Shown here: one piece after another, positions 16,664-25,739 of the stretch | How the letters are laid out: every line of letters begins with the position of its first letter | Position numbering within the stretch: the stretch's first letter is position 1 | Source: JAENVT01 sp963773085 | Lineage (GTDB): Bacteria; Actinomycetota; Acidimicrobiia; Acidimicrobiales; Ilumatobacteraceae | NCBI GenBank assembly: GCA_963773085.1 | Contig: CAVYZS010000009.1 | Coordinates: 62,001-126,000 of the forward strand | Direction of reading: 5' to 3' | Length of the DNA: 64,000 nucleotides | The notes under the pieces: model-generated | Told to the model about the DNA's origin: nothing | What the model saw: the letters and a program-made list of their open reading frames with translations, nothing else | The model's database searches: none | Program-made: the position numbers and the translations under genes

Positions 16664-17767
16664 TCACGACGAACCCAGTGCTGCTCTGTACACCGCGGCC
16701 AAGGCCGCGCCGGACGCGCGAGCGGTGAACGATGCCGACCGCGCCAACCCCGCCGAGATCATCCTTGCCCGGTCGCGGTCCACGCGATCGAGGGCATCGG
16801 CCCACGCCTCGCTCACCAATGGAAGCACCAGACCTGCTCCGTCGACGATCGCCGGAATACACGTCGAGTCGGAGGCTATGACCGGGCATCCGAGAGCCAT
16901 CGCTTCGATCAGGGGCGCGCCGAATCCTTCGTACAGGCTCGGGAAAACCATCGCCTCGGCCATCTTCAGCAGACCATTTCGATCGGCTGCCGGCACCCTG
17001 CCCGGGCGGCGGATCCGCGGATCGGTGGCCGACTGCACCACGCTCTCGGCGGTACCACTTCCACCGGTGAGGACGAGGCGCAGGTCGGGGTCGCGCCATG
17101 TCGTCGCCAGCAGAGCGATCAGGAACATGTGGTTCTTGTGGCGGTTCGTGACCGCCGGATAGACGAGCACCGGACCATCGCCGAGCTGGTACCGCTGCCG
17201 AAGTTCGGCCTCAGGAGTGCAATCGGACAGCAGTTCCGGCTCGAAGCCGTGTGGCACCACGCTGACCTTCGACGGCTCGGTCCCATACGCCTCGATGACC
17301 GAGGTGCGCACGTAGTCACTCGGCACGGCAACCATCGTCGCCCGACGCACCGATCGGCCGATCATCGTCGCCAGGTACGTTCGCTTGGCCCGACTGAAGT
17401 ACTCGGGATAGGTCCGAAACTGCAGATCGTGGATCGTCAGCACGTAGGGGCGAGTGCCCCCGACCGGAGCCGCCCCTCCTCCGTGATGCCGCAGGTCGGC
17501 CGAGGATGCCTGCCGTCGGAACCATGTCGTTTCACCGGCGATCCGCCGCACCCGCGACGCGCCGTCGAACGGGGCAACGATCATCGGGCAGAGCTCCGCC
17601 AGTTGACGATGAGCTTCGACGAACCCGTCGACGACGTACAACGTGGTCCGAAACCCGGCCGCGGTCTCGGCGAGTCCGAGCAGTTGCCGCACCAGGTACT
17701 CCTCGGAGCCTCCGACATCGCCGGGCACGCACCACAACAGGTTGACGGCAACGGCCGGGTCGACCAT
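16664..17767 (-). CDS. GT4 family glycosyltransferase
   Basis: 367 residues of GT-B fold: VNLLWCVPGDVGGSEEYL near the start, TIHDLQFRTYPEYF, then the donor-site signatures VTNRHKNH and PSLYEGFGAPLIEAM with DSTCIPAIV. ATG 17767 overlaps the stop of the preceding glycosyltransferase by one base (TGATG), so the two are translationally coupled and probably act in sequence on one glycan. A further upstream in-frame start is less likely because it lies inside the upstream gene. Confidence 0.85.
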   Translation of the reverse strand: MVDPAVAVNLLWCVPGDVGGSEEYLVRQLLGLAETAAGFRTTLYVVDGFVEAHRQLAELCPMIVAPFDGASRVRRIAGETTWFRRQASSADLRHHGGGAAPVGGTRPYVLTIHDLQFRTYPEYFSRAKRTYLATMIGRSVRRATMVAVPSDYVRTSVIEAYGTEPSKVSVVPHGFEPELLSDCTPEAELRQRYQLGDGPVLVYPAVTNRHKNHMFLIALLATTWRDPDLRLVLTGGSGTAESVVQSATDPRIRRPGRVPAADRNGLLKMAEAMVFPSLYEGFGAPLIEAMALGCPVIASDSTCIPAIVDGAGLVLPLVSEAWADALDRVDRDRARMISAGLARSASFTARASGAALAAVYRAALGSS

Positions 17768-18843
17768 CAGCACAACTCCCTGTAGGCGTCGGCCGTCAGC
17801 CGTGCCGTCTTCCTCCACGTGGCGCTGTCGGCGCGAGCGACACCCTGCTCGGCCAGACCAGCTCGGCGACCGATCGCCTCGCTGATCCCGCGGGCAATGT
17901 CGCTCGGATCCATCGGGTCGACCAGAACGGCTGCACCGCCCGCTGCCTCCTCAGTAGCCGTGCCGCGGCTGGTCACCACTGGCGTACCCTGCGCCATTGC
18001 TTCGAGCACCGGCAAGCCGTAGCCCTCTCGCTCGCTCGGGTAGCAGAAGACCTCGGCGCCGGCATACAAACCGTCGAGGTCGGGGGCGGGCACGAATCCG
18101 ATGAAGCGCACATCACCGAGCGACGAGATTGCCGTGTCGCCCCAGCCCTCCGCACCGGCCACCACCAGTGGGATCGGATCCTCGAGTTGAGCCACCGCGT
18201 CGACCAACCCGCGCAGGTTCTTGCGCGGTTCGACCGTGCCGACGAACAGCAGGTATCGATCGGGCAGTCGGTACAACGCCCTGACGCGGGCAATCTCTGT
18301 GGCGTCGGCCTTCGTCGACTCGACTCCGAGGGGGACCAACCGGAGGCGATCGGCCGAGATACCCGACGACACGCAATCGTCCATCGTCGCCTGGCTGCTG
18401 CACAGCACGAGATCGGCTCGGCCACGGATCCGCTCGAGGCTGCGCCGGAAGATGCTGTTGCCGCGCCGCGTGAACTGTGACGGGTCGTGCAGGAACGCCA
18501 GGTCGTGGATGGTCACCACCAGCGATGCGTGCGTAGCACAGGGGATGATGGTCGTCGCGTGGGCGACGTCGACCGGCCCGATGGCGCGTTCCACCTTCGG
18601 CCAGTCCCGACGTAACCACAGGTCGTAGAGCACGGGACCGCCGACTGGAAGGTGCCCGATCGGGATCGGTGGTGACCACGGTTCACTCGGAACGTGCGCG
18701 TGGCGTCCGGCCACACCGAGCAATGTCACGTCCCTTTCTGCAGTCATCGCTTCGGCAACGCGCATCGCGGCAACCCCTGTGCCCCCCGGCACTCGGTGCC
18801 AGCACTGTTCGAGGGTGTAAGCGACACGCACGGCGTCAATCAT
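17767..18843 (-). CDS. GT4 family glycosyltransferase
   Basis: About 358 residues from ATG 18843; a GTG at 18894 is an alternative start. Signatures are VPGGTGVAAMRV, HATTIIPC, TIHDLAFLHDP, VGTVEPRKNL, PSEREGYGLPVLEAM and a TEEAAGGAAVLVDP nucleotide-binding end. It is first of three consecutive glycosyltransferases read leftward, divergent from the ferritin-like gene. The products likely extend a rhamnose- or mannose-derived polysaccharide, as inferred from the surrounding nucleotide-sugar genes. Confidence 0.83.
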   Translation of the reverse strand: MIDAVRVAYTLEQCWHRVPGGTGVAAMRVAEAMTAERDVTLLGVAGRHAHVPSEPWSPPIPIGHLPVGGPVLYDLWLRRDWPKVERAIGPVDVAHATTIIPCATHASLVVTIHDLAFLHDPSQFTRRGNSIFRRSLERIRGRADLVLCSSQATMDDCVSSGISADRLRLVPLGVESTKADATEIARVRALYRLPDRYLLFVGTVEPRKNLRGLVDAVAQLEDPIPLVVAGAEGWGDTAISSLGDVRFIGFVPAPDLDGLYAGAEVFCYPSEREGYGLPVLEAMAQGTPVVTSRGTATEEAAGGAAVLVDPMDPSDIARGISEAIGRRAGLAEQGVARADSATWRKTARLTADAYRELC

Positions 18844-18895
18844 GCCGCGCCGCTGCGCCTGGATGCACCGCTTCGGGCCGAACGACCGATTCACC

Positions 18896-18901
18896 TAGTG
18901 T
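18896..18901 (+). promoter_or_regulatory. -10 element of the ferritin-like gene (leaderless type)
   Basis: TAGTGT lies 7 bases before ATG 18909, in the gap between divergent genes. Confidence 0.45.
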
Positions 18902-18908
18902 CTCTCAC

Positions 18909-19697
18909 ATGCGCACGCAGTTGCCTCCGACCGCCTTGGCCCGCGACGGGCGCTTCAACCGCATCACGACCGAGGAGCGCTTCGCAGACGAACGACCCAA
19001 CGACCAGGGTCAGGATCGACGCATGGATCCGGAGTCCGGCGAGTCGTTCGACCGGGCCCGCCGGCAGATGCACGGCATCTTCGTCGGCGAGATCCAGGCG
19101 CTCGAGGGTGCCGGGCGTACGGCGTTCGACTACACCACCGCGGAGACGCCGTTGGCGATGAAGCTCGACATGGCCCGCCAATGCTGGGACGAGGCTCGGC
19201 ATGTCGAGATCAGCCTGCGGCTCGGTGATCACATGGGCACCGAGATCGGCGAGTTCAGCGAGGCCGTGACGTTGTTCGAGGCTGCGTGCCACAGCGATCC
19301 GGTGTTCCGTCTCGCCGGCGTCAATCGTGCGCTCGAAGGCCTGGCCATCGACGTGTTCACGACCATGCGCGACTTTGCCGCCGACATGAACGACCCGGTC
19401 CTGTACTTCTGCGAGGACTGGATGCTCGCCGATGAGGTGACCCACGTGAAGATGGGCAGCACCTGGCTGCGTGAACTGACCAAGGACGACAAAGATCGCC
19501 AAGCTCGTGCGCTGGAGTTCCAACGGACGGTCGATTCGTTGTTCAACTTCCGCGGGGCGCGCGGTGACGGCCGTGAAGTCGCGATCAAATTGGCCCGCAA
19601 GTTCCGGGAGATGGCCGGGTTCCAGAAAGAGGAGATCGATCAGATCGCCGACATGGCCGAAGCTCAGCGCGCCCGTAACGCGCCCAAGGCCGGCTGA
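18909..19697 (+). CDS. Ferritin-like domain protein
   Basis: 262 residues, mostly helical. Pairs of carboxylate/His motifs in the order expected for a four-helix-bundle diiron site are visible: EIQALEGAGRTAF, CWDEARHVEI (ExxH), NRALEGLAIDVF and ADEVTHVKMG (ExxH-like). This resembles the DUF455/ferritin-like group. The reaction is unknown; diiron oxidation or metal handling is plausible. ATG 18909 is supported by the -10 element 7 bases upstream. It is convergent with the glutamine-synthetase-like gene. Confidence 0.75.
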   Translation: MRTQLPPTALARDGRFNRITTEERFADERPNDQGQDRRMDPESGESFDRARRQMHGIFVGEIQALEGAGRTAFDYTTAETPLAMKLDMARQCWDEARHVEISLRLGDHMGTEIGEFSEAVTLFEAACHSDPVFRLAGVNRALEGLAIDVFTTMRDFAADMNDPVLYFCEDWMLADEVTHVKMGSTWLRELTKDDKDRQARALEFQRTVDSLFNFRGARGDGREVAIKLARKFREMAGFQKEEIDQIADMAEAQRARNAPKAG

Positions 19698-19731
19698 CGG
19701 GGCTACCTGGATCTGAAGCGCGCTGCAGGCA

Positions 19732-19743
19732 AGAAAGCTTTCT
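19732..19743. repeat. 12-bp palindrome AGAAAGCTTTCT at convergent gene ends
   Basis: A perfect palindrome overlaps the stop codon of the glutamine-synthetase-like gene, in the 44-bp gap after the ferritin-like gene. It may contribute to termination. Confidence 0.35.
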
Positions 19744-21055
19744 AGAAGAACGGCAAGTACTGCTCGAGCTCCCAGGCCGAGACCGTGTCGGCATCCCACG
19801 TGCCGTCGGCGGCCTGCCACTTGGCCAACTCGTCGTTGCGAATGGTCAGGAACGCCTTGACCAGCTCATTCCCCATCGCCTCGCAGAGCACGGTGTCGGC
19901 CTGCAGTGCGGCCAGGGCTTCGGCGAGGTCGTGCGGCGTGTGCCGGTCGGTGTTCGGCTCGGCATCACCGTCGCCGATCTGCGGGTCACCACAGTCGCGA
20001 CCGTCGACGACACCCAGGAGAGCAGCGTTGAGCATGACGGCGGCAGCGAGGTACGGGTTGGCGCTGCCGCACGGCATGCGATTCTCGATACGCGTCGCCG
20101 TGCCCCGTTCGTTCGGAACGCGGTAGGTGCTGATCCGGTTGTCGAGGCCCCAGTTGGCCCAGTACCCGGCAATGATCCCGGGAATCAGTCGCTTGTAACT
20201 GTTGACCAGCGGGGCCGACATCGCCGCCATTCCTTCGTGATGGGCGATGAGCCCGCCGAGGCACTGTCGCGCCAATGTCGACAGTCCGTGCTCGCCCTTC
20301 GGGTCGTCGAACGCGTTCGGCCCACCGTGTGCCGGGGTGAGCGAGAGGTTGATGTGCAGCCCGCTGCCGACCAGACCGGCCATCGGGCGACCCATGTACG
20401 TGACCCAATAGCCCTTGCGAGCCGCGAGTTCCCGGGTCATCTCCTTGCAGATGAAGGCCCGGTCGGCAGCATCCAGCGCCGGGCCGTAGCGCATGTTCAA
20501 TTCCATCTGGCCGGGGTGGAACTCGCCCAGGATCCCCTCGAGATCGAGTTCACTCTGCTCGGCGGCGTCGTACATGTCGAACATCAGACCGGTGTTGTCG
20601 CCGCCCATGCCGACGCCGTAGACGCGATGAGATGGGATGTGCAGCGGGCCGAAGCCACCCGGAGCGGAGGCGTCGGGCTGCATCACGTAGAACTCCATCT
20701 CGAACCCGAGTTGCGGCTCGTAGCCGAGAGCAGCCCACGCGTCGACCGAGCGCTTCAGCGCCCCTCGCGGGCACAGCGCCAGCGGCTCGCCGTTGTATTC
20801 GAGCGCGGCGATGGCCACGTCGGTGTCGACCTCCCATCCGGGTCTGATCGACTCTGCGAGTGGCAGTGTCGACATGTCGGCGAAGCCGACGTCGGGGCCA
20901 TACCCCTCGACGGAGAGGATGTCGCGGTCGATTCCCATTGTCAGCGTGGTGACAGCGTGGTGACCGTGCTCATGAAGCCGGGCCCGAGGTACGTAACGGC
21001 CGTGGGAGAGGCCATTCAGATCGCTCCACATCACTCGAACACGCCGATTCCCCAT
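19742..21055 (-). CDS. Glutamine synthetase family protein (gamma-glutamyl ligase type)
   Basis: 437 residues with the GS fold: an N-terminal beta-grasp region (VMWSDLNGLSHGRYVP), then catalytic elements LGFEMEFYV, HPGQMELNM, GSGLHINLSL, NSYKRLIPG and RIENRMPCGSANPYLA. The size and lack of an adenylylation-type tail fit GlnA3/GlnA4-like enzymes that glutamylate amines such as polyamines or ethanolamine, rather than housekeeping GlnA. The true acceptor is unknown. ATG 21055 has TAGCGT 9 bases upstream. There is no PuuD- or aldehyde-dehydrogenase-like partner nearby. Confidence 0.85.
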   Translation of the reverse strand: MGNRRVRVMWSDLNGLSHGRYVPRARLHEHGHHAVTTLTMGIDRDILSVEGYGPDVGFADMSTLPLAESIRPGWEVDTDVAIAALEYNGEPLALCPRGALKRSVDAWAALGYEPQLGFEMEFYVMQPDASAPGGFGPLHIPSHRVYGVGMGGDNTGLMFDMYDAAEQSELDLEGILGEFHPGQMELNMRYGPALDAADRAFICKEMTRELAARKGYWVTYMGRPMAGLVGSGLHINLSLTPAHGGPNAFDDPKGEHGLSTLARQCLGGLIAHHEGMAAMSAPLVNSYKRLIPGIIAGYWANWGLDNRISTYRVPNERGTATRIENRMPCGSANPYLAAAVMLNAALLGVVDGRDCGDPQIGDGDAEPNTDRHTPHDLAEALAALQADTVLCEAMGNELVKAFLTIRNDELAKWQAADGTWDADTVSAWELEQYLPFF

Positions 21056-21064
21056 TGCCCGGCG

Positions 21065-21070
21065 ACGCTA
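21065..21070 (-). promoter_or_regulatory. -10 element of the glutamine-synthetase-like gene (leaderless type)
   Basis: On the minus strand TAGCGT lies 9 bases before ATG 21055. Confidence 0.45.
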
Positions 21071-21108
21071 GCAAACGATCACGAATCGTTAGCTTCCATA
21101 CGATTTCG

Positions 21109-21965
21109 TCACCTCTGCCGAAGCGCCTGCACCGTCTCGCCGAGCGGCTCGCGAAAGTCGCGCAGCACGGGAATGCCGGCCAGCCTCAGCACGGCGTTGT
21201 CGAGCACGCTGTTGGCCGGCCGCCGCGCCGGACGCGGCGGTTGCAGTTCGGCCGTCGTGATCGGGCGCACCATGTCGGGACTCTTGCCCATCGCGGCGAC
21301 CACATCGCAGGCAAAGCCGTACCAACTGGTGGACCGCTGGTTGGTGACGTGATGGATCCCGCTGCGCCTGTCGACCGCGATGCGACGCACCATCGGCGCC
21401 AGGTCCGCGGTGAAGGTCGGATGGCCGATCTGATCGGCGACGAAAGCCAACTCGGGGTGTTGGTCGGCCAGTCGCATGATGGTCGTGACCATGTTCGGTC
21501 CGTTCTGACTGCACACCCACGAGGTGCGGACCACCGCCGCCGACGCCCCGATTGCCAAGGCCTCCCGCTCGCCGAGCAGCTTGGTCGTTCCGTAGACGCT
21601 CTGCGGATTCGGGTCATCCCACTCGACGTAGGGGCGATCGAGCGACCCGTCGAAGACGTAGTCGGTGCTGATCTGCACCAGCTGGCCCCGACTCGATCGC
21701 AGCCTTCGGCGAGCCAGCGAACGGCCAATCCGTTCTGTGACATCGCTCGATCCGGATCGCCCTCGCACGCATCGACGGCCGTCCACGCTGCGCAGTTGAT
21801 GACGACGTCGGGACGCAGCGAAGAGACTGCGCCGTGGACGGCGTCGCGATCGGAGATGTCGAGCTCGGCACGACTGGCCGCGGTCACCTCGTCGCCCGCG
21901 GTCACACAGCAGCGCACGAGGTCGACACCGAGCTGACCGCCGGCACCGGTGACGAGCACCCGCAT
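21109..21965 (-). CDS. rmlD: dTDP-4-dehydrorhamnose reductase (frameshifted)
   Basis: Last step of dTDP-L-rhamnose synthesis. The N-terminal frame gives MRVLVTGAGGQLG, NCAAWTAVDACEGD and the start of the STDYVF strand. The next frame continues with LVQISTDYVFDGS, YGTTKLLGE (Tyr-x3-Lys) and a normal C terminus ending at 21109. One missing C in the GGGCCAGC context near 21691 would join them as RVGAQLVQ. Total length would be ~285 residues, as expected. It follows rmlB directly. Confidence 0.88.
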
Positions 21966-22932
21966 CTAGAAGCCGGCCCTGGCCTTCAGTGGCTCCCACC
22001 AGGCGCGGTTGTCGCGGTACCACTCGACCGTCGCCGCCAACCCGTCGACGAGGTCGTGCTCGGTCTTCCAACCGAGCGCGCTGACCTTGTCGTGGGTGAT
22101 CGAGTAGCGGCGGTCGTGGCCCAGGCGATCGTCGACCGGGGTGATGAAGCTCTCGTCGCGGCCGGTGAGCTCGAGCAAGCGGTGGGTGAGCTCTCGGTTG
22201 GTGATCTCGTTGCCGGCACCGATGTTGTAGATCTCGCCGACCTCGCCCGTGCGGAGCACCAGATCGGCCGCGGTGTTGTGATCGTCCACGTGGATCCAGT
22301 CGCGCACGTTGCCACCGTCGCCGTACAACGGCACGTTCTGGCCGTCGAGCAGGTTGGTGGTGAAGAGCGGGATGACCTTCTCGGGGAACTGGTACGGCCC
22401 GAAGTTGTTGCTGCAGCGTGTCACCACCACCGGCAGACTCATGAGTCGTGTAGTAGCTGAGGGCGATCAGATCGCTGCCGGCCTTCGCCGCGGAGTACGG
22501 CGAGCGCGGCGACAGGACGTCGGTCTCGCTGAACGAACCGCGCTCGATCGAGCCGTACACCTCGTCGGTGGAGATGTGCAGGAACCGCTCGACCCCGACC
22601 CGCCGAGCAACGTCGCACAGCACGTTGGTGCCGAAGCAGTTGGTGCGCACGAACGAGTAACCGTCCTTGATCGACCGATCGACGTGTGTCTCGGCAGCGA
22701 AGTGGACCACGGCATCGTGGCCGTCCATCGCCGTCAGGACATCGTCCTCGTCGCAGATGTCGGCGTGTACGAAGGTGAAGCGTCGGTCGTCGAGCACATC
22801 GCGAATGCTCACCAGGTTGCCGGCGTAGGTGAGCGCGTCGTAGATCGTCACCTCGTCGTCGCGGTTGGCTTGCAGCCAACGCACGTAGTTGGAACCGATG
22901 AACCCGGCAGCACCGGTGACGAAGAGTTTCAT
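21966..22932 (-). CDS. rmlB: dTDP-glucose 4,6-dehydratase (frameshifted)
   Basis: Second step of dTDP-rhamnose synthesis. The first frame has TGAAGFIGSNYVRW, HFAAETHVDRSI, STDEVYG and SPYSAAKAGSDL (catalytic Tyr and Lys). After LSYYTTHE at about 22441 the frame changes. The rest (LPVVVTRCSNNFGPYQFPEK, RDWIHVDDHN, DRLGHDRRYSI) is in the next frame down to 21966. One extra T explains it. Length across the shift, about 321, is normal. It sits between rmlC and rmlD. Confidence 0.9.
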
Positions 22933-22933
22933 C

Positions 22934-23539
22934 TCACGTCCTCATCGGGAAGTACGGGCGGCGGCCGGGCGGCAGTTCGGAGCGCAAGGGATTGGCCTGG
23001 TCGCGATCCGACAGGATCGGGTCGGCGATGCCCCAGTCGGCGCCGACGGCCGGATCGTTCCACATCACGCCGAGCTCGTCAGCGGGGTTGTAGTACCCGT
23101 CGACCAGGTAGGTGATGACCATGTCGGTGATCGCGGCAAAGCCATGGGCGACGCCCGGAGGGATGAACACTCCGATGTGGTTCTCGCCGGTGAGATCGAG
23201 TTCGAGCGTGGCCCCGTCGGTCGGGCCCCCCTCGCGAAGATCGTGCAGCACGACTCGCGCCAACCCGAACGGCACGTACCAGTAGTCGGCCTGATGAAGG
23301 TGGTAGTGCAATCCGACCAGCGCCCCGGCCTGCCGATTGGCCCGGTTGCCCTGGACCATCTCACGCCCATTGGGAAACCACTCCCGGCGATACGTCTCGA
23401 TGAACAGGCCGCGTTGATCACCGTGGATCGACGGCTCGACGATCCACACGCCGTCGATCGTGTCGCTCCCGGTTACTGTTGGCATCGGCTGAACTGCCTC
23501 TCTACTCGCGGGCCTGGCGGTTGCGGCCTCATTCGACAT
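22934..23539 (-). CDS. rmlC: dTDP-4-dehydrorhamnose 3,5-epimerase family protein
   Basis: A cupin-fold epimerase, third step of dTDP-rhamnose synthesis. The motifs are RGLFIETYRREWFP, LHYHLHQADYW (catalytic His region), and FIPPGVAHGFAA. The protein has about 200 residues. It overlaps the rmlA end by 11 bp if the first ATG is used. A later in-frame ATG in PMPTVTG is possible and would remove the overlap. The four rml genes lie in the order A-C-B-D in one operon. Confidence 0.87.
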   Translation of the reverse strand: MSNEAATARPASREAVQPMPTVTGSDTIDGVWIVEPSIHGDQRGLFIETYRREWFPNGREMVQGNRANRQAGALVGLHYHLHQADYWYVPFGLARVVLHDLREGGPTDGATLELDLTGENHIGVFIPPGVAHGFAAITDMVITYLVDGYYNPADELGVMWNDPAVGADWGIADPILSDRDQANPLRSELPPGRRPYFPMRT

Positions 23540-24608
23540 CTATCTGGCAGTGATCGCCGACCATCAAGCGCAATGCCCTCGGCCGTAGGTGCGACCGGCT
23601 GACGACTGCTTCCTTCCCGATGAGGCTGTCTTCGAGTCGTTGGATGTCGATCACTCTGCTGCGTTCCATGATGACGGAATGCTCGACCTCGCTGTTGATG
23701 ATCTCGCAGCCGTCTCCGATTGCCGAGAACGGGCCGACGAAGCTGTCGGCGACGCGGGCGCCGGCGCCGATCACAAGTGGGCCACGCAGGATGGAATTGG
23801 TCACCGTGGCTCCGCACTCGACGACAACTCGTCCGTCGACAGTGGTCGCGTCATCGACCTTGCCGTCAATCCGCGTTTCGATCTTCTCCAGCAGTAGGCG
23901 ATTCGCCTCGAGCAGCGGTGTGAGCTTGCCGGTGTCGATCCACCAGCCGGTGAGCAATTCACAGCGCACTCGTTTGCCCTGATCCACGAGCCACTGAATC
24001 GCGTCGGTGATCTCCAGCTCGCCGCGAGGTGATGGGGCAATCGAGCGAACGGCCTCGTTGATGGTGCGATCGAACAGGTACACCCCGACGAGTGCGAGAT
24101 CGCTGGGTGGGTCGGCCGGTTTTTCGACCAGCCGCAAGACGTTGCCGTCAGAATCGAGCTCGGCGATCCCGAATCGTTGCGGATCGGGAACCTGCTTGAG
24201 CAGGATCTGCGCCGTCGGCGGTTCGGCGCCCACGCGAGCCATTTCGAACGCGTGGACGAACGCGCCGAGGTCCTGCTCGAGCAAGTTGTCGCCGAGGTAC
24301 ATCACGAAGTCGTCGTCACCGAGAAATTCGTCGGCGATGAGAACGCAGTGGGCGAGGCCGAGCGGTGCATCCTGCGGGATGAAGGTGAACGCTGCGCCGA
24401 AGCGATCACCATTGCCCAACGCACCCATCACCTCGGCACGGGTATCGCCGACGATGATCCCGATCTCGGTGATGCCTGCGGCGACCATCGCCTCGATCCC
24501 GTAGAACAGGATCGGTTTGTTCGCGACGGGGACCAGCTGCTTGGCACTGGTGTGGGTGATCGGGCGAAGCCGAGTACCGGCTCCGCCGGCGAGAATGAGT
24601 GCCTTCAT
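23529..24608 (-). CDS. rmlA: Glucose-1-phosphate thymidylyltransferase, long (StrD-like) form
   Basis: Makes dTDP-glucose from glucose-1-phosphate and dTTP. The motifs are LILAGGAGTRLRP, SAKQLVPV, YLGDNLLEQ (metal Asp), VEKPADPPS and GWWIDTGK. The last ~110 residues form a hexapeptide beta-helix, giving 359 residues. This is the long form known from antibiotic-sugar and actinobacterial loci, not the short 290-residue enterobacterial form. ATG 24608 has TACTAT 9 bases upstream, and this gene heads the rmlACBD operon. Confidence 0.9.
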   Translation of the reverse strand: MKALILAGGAGTRLRPITHTSAKQLVPVANKPILFYGIEAMVAAGITEIGIIVGDTRAEVMGALGNGDRFGAAFTFIPQDAPLGLAHCVLIADEFLGDDDFVMYLGDNLLEQDLGAFVHAFEMARVGAEPPTAQILLKQVPDPQRFGIAELDSDGNVLRLVEKPADPPSDLALVGVYLFDRTINEAVRSIAPSPRGELEITDAIQWLVDQGKRVRCELLTGWWIDTGKLTPLLEANRLLLEKIETRIDGKVDDATTVDGRVVVECGATVTNSILRGPLVIGAGARVADSFVGPFSAIGDGCEIINSEVEHSVIMERSRVIDIQRLEDSLIGKEAVVSRSHLRPRALRLMVGDHCQIDVE

Positions 24609-24617
24609 GACAGTCGC

Positions 24618-24623
24618 ATAGTA
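24618..24623 (-). promoter_or_regulatory. -10 element of the rmlACBD operon (leaderless type)
   Basis: On the minus strand TACTAT lies 9 bases before ATG 24608, in the short gap after the LCP gene. Confidence 0.5.
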
Positions 24624-24635
24624 TGGCGGGTCGCA

Positions 24636-25646
24636 CTAGGCATTTGCTGCCGGCGCCGGACCTTGCCCGCGAAAGAAGGCCAGCACAGCATCGGAGCCGT
24701 CGCCGAGAAGTAGCACGGCGTTCCCACCAATGGTCTTGCCGAACACCGGTAGCGAGTAGGTGGCGATGCCGGCGTCGACGGCCGAGCGCAACGATCCCGC
24801 GGCCGCGACGGGGTCGAGTTCGTCGTCCACGCGCAATGACGACCCGATCGCAGTCACCAATCGCCCGGCGGCGAACGGATCGACCTTGATTCGCTCCAAT
24901 GCCGTCTGCAGGGCGAGATTGACGAACTGTTGCTGACGTTTCGTCCTGCCGATGTCGGAGGCGGGATCCTCGTGCCACCTTTCGTCGCGGTACTCCTCGT
25001 AGTGGCGACTGCGGGCGTACGCCAACGCCTGTACGCCGTCGAGGATGTGACAACCCGGTTCGGTGATGTTCAGCCCGGTGTTCACGTCGCGCGTCGCGTA
25101 GTCGACGCAGATCTCGACACCGCCGAGGGCATCGACCAGCGACTTGAACCCCGTGAAGTCGATCTCCACGTAGTGATGGATCGGGAGACCGAGTTCGTTC
25201 TGAAGCGTCTGGACGAGGGCCTCTGGGCCGTCGTTGAACGCTGAGTTGATTCGCCGCTTGCCATCGTGCCCTGGTACCTGTACCCACAGATCGCGAGGGA
25301 TGGAGAGCAAAGCCGCTTCGCCCGTCGCGGTGTCGCGCCGAAGAATCATGATCGTGTCGCTGCGGTGGCCCGACACGTCGGCCTCGGTGCCGATGCCACC
25401 GGCGTCAGCAGAACCCGGATCGGCTCCGGCCCGGCTGTCGGAGCCGACCAGCAGGAAGTTCTCGACGCCTGCAGCCGACGGGCTGAGATTGGCGGCCACA
25501 CCGGGCACGCGGGCAACGGAGTCGATCGTCTTGCGGGCGGCGACCAACATCCCGGTGGCACCAAGCACACCCACGATCGCGGTCATGGCCAGCAGAGTGG
25601 GGAGCCGACGGCGACGTGACCGCGGGGCAGCGTCGACGACAAGCAC
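24636..25646 (-). CDS. LytR-CpsA-Psr (LCP) family protein
   Basis: 336 residues. A short basic cytosolic start leads to one TM helix (PTLLAMTAIVGVLGATGMLV). The LCP domain follows, with VGSDSRAG, the arginine-rich phosphate-binding segments SDTIMILRRD and SIPRDLWVQVPG, GVEICVDYATRD, and YARSRHYEEYRDERWHEDPASD. LCP enzymes attach polyprenyl-linked glycans to peptidoglycan (for example arabinogalactan or teichoic acid). Its position beside the rhamnose operon suggests that role. GTG 25646 is chosen because TACCCT lies 6 bases upstream. Confidence 0.88.
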   Translation of the reverse strand: MLVVDAAPRSRRRRLPTLLAMTAIVGVLGATGMLVAARKTIDSVARVPGVAANLSPSAAGVENFLLVGSDSRAGADPGSADAGGIGTEADVSGHRSDTIMILRRDTATGEAALLSIPRDLWVQVPGHDGKRRINSAFNDGPEALVQTLQNELGLPIHHYVEIDFTGFKSLVDALGGVEICVDYATRDVNTGLNITEPGCHILDGVQALAYARSRHYEEYRDERWHEDPASDIGRTKRQQQFVNLALQTALERIKVDPFAAGRLVTAIGSSLRVDDELDPVAAAGSLRSAVDAGIATYSLPVFGKTIGGNAVLLLGDGSDAVLAFFRGQGPAPAANA

Positions 25647-25652
25647 GCACCG

Positions 25653-25658
25653 AGGGTA
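25653..25658 (-). promoter_or_regulatory. -10 element of the LCP gene (leaderless type)
   Basis: On the minus strand TACCCT lies 6 bases before GTG 25646. Confidence 0.45.
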
Positions 25659-25682
25659 GTGGCGGACCGGGCAGAGTGTCGG

Positions 25683-25738
25683 GCACCTCATCCCCGGCAC
25701 CTCATCCCCTGGGCACCTCATCCCCTGTGCACCTCATC
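25683..25738. repeat. Four spaced direct repeats of GCACCTCATCCCC
   Basis: Copies start at 25683, 25697, 25713 and 25729 (the last is partial), with a period of 14-16 bp. They fill the gap between birA and the LCP gene, directly upstream of the LCP promoter. Spacing of about 1.5 helical turns could suit a regulator, or this could be a small slippage repeat. Confidence 0.7.
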
Positions 25739-25739
25739 G

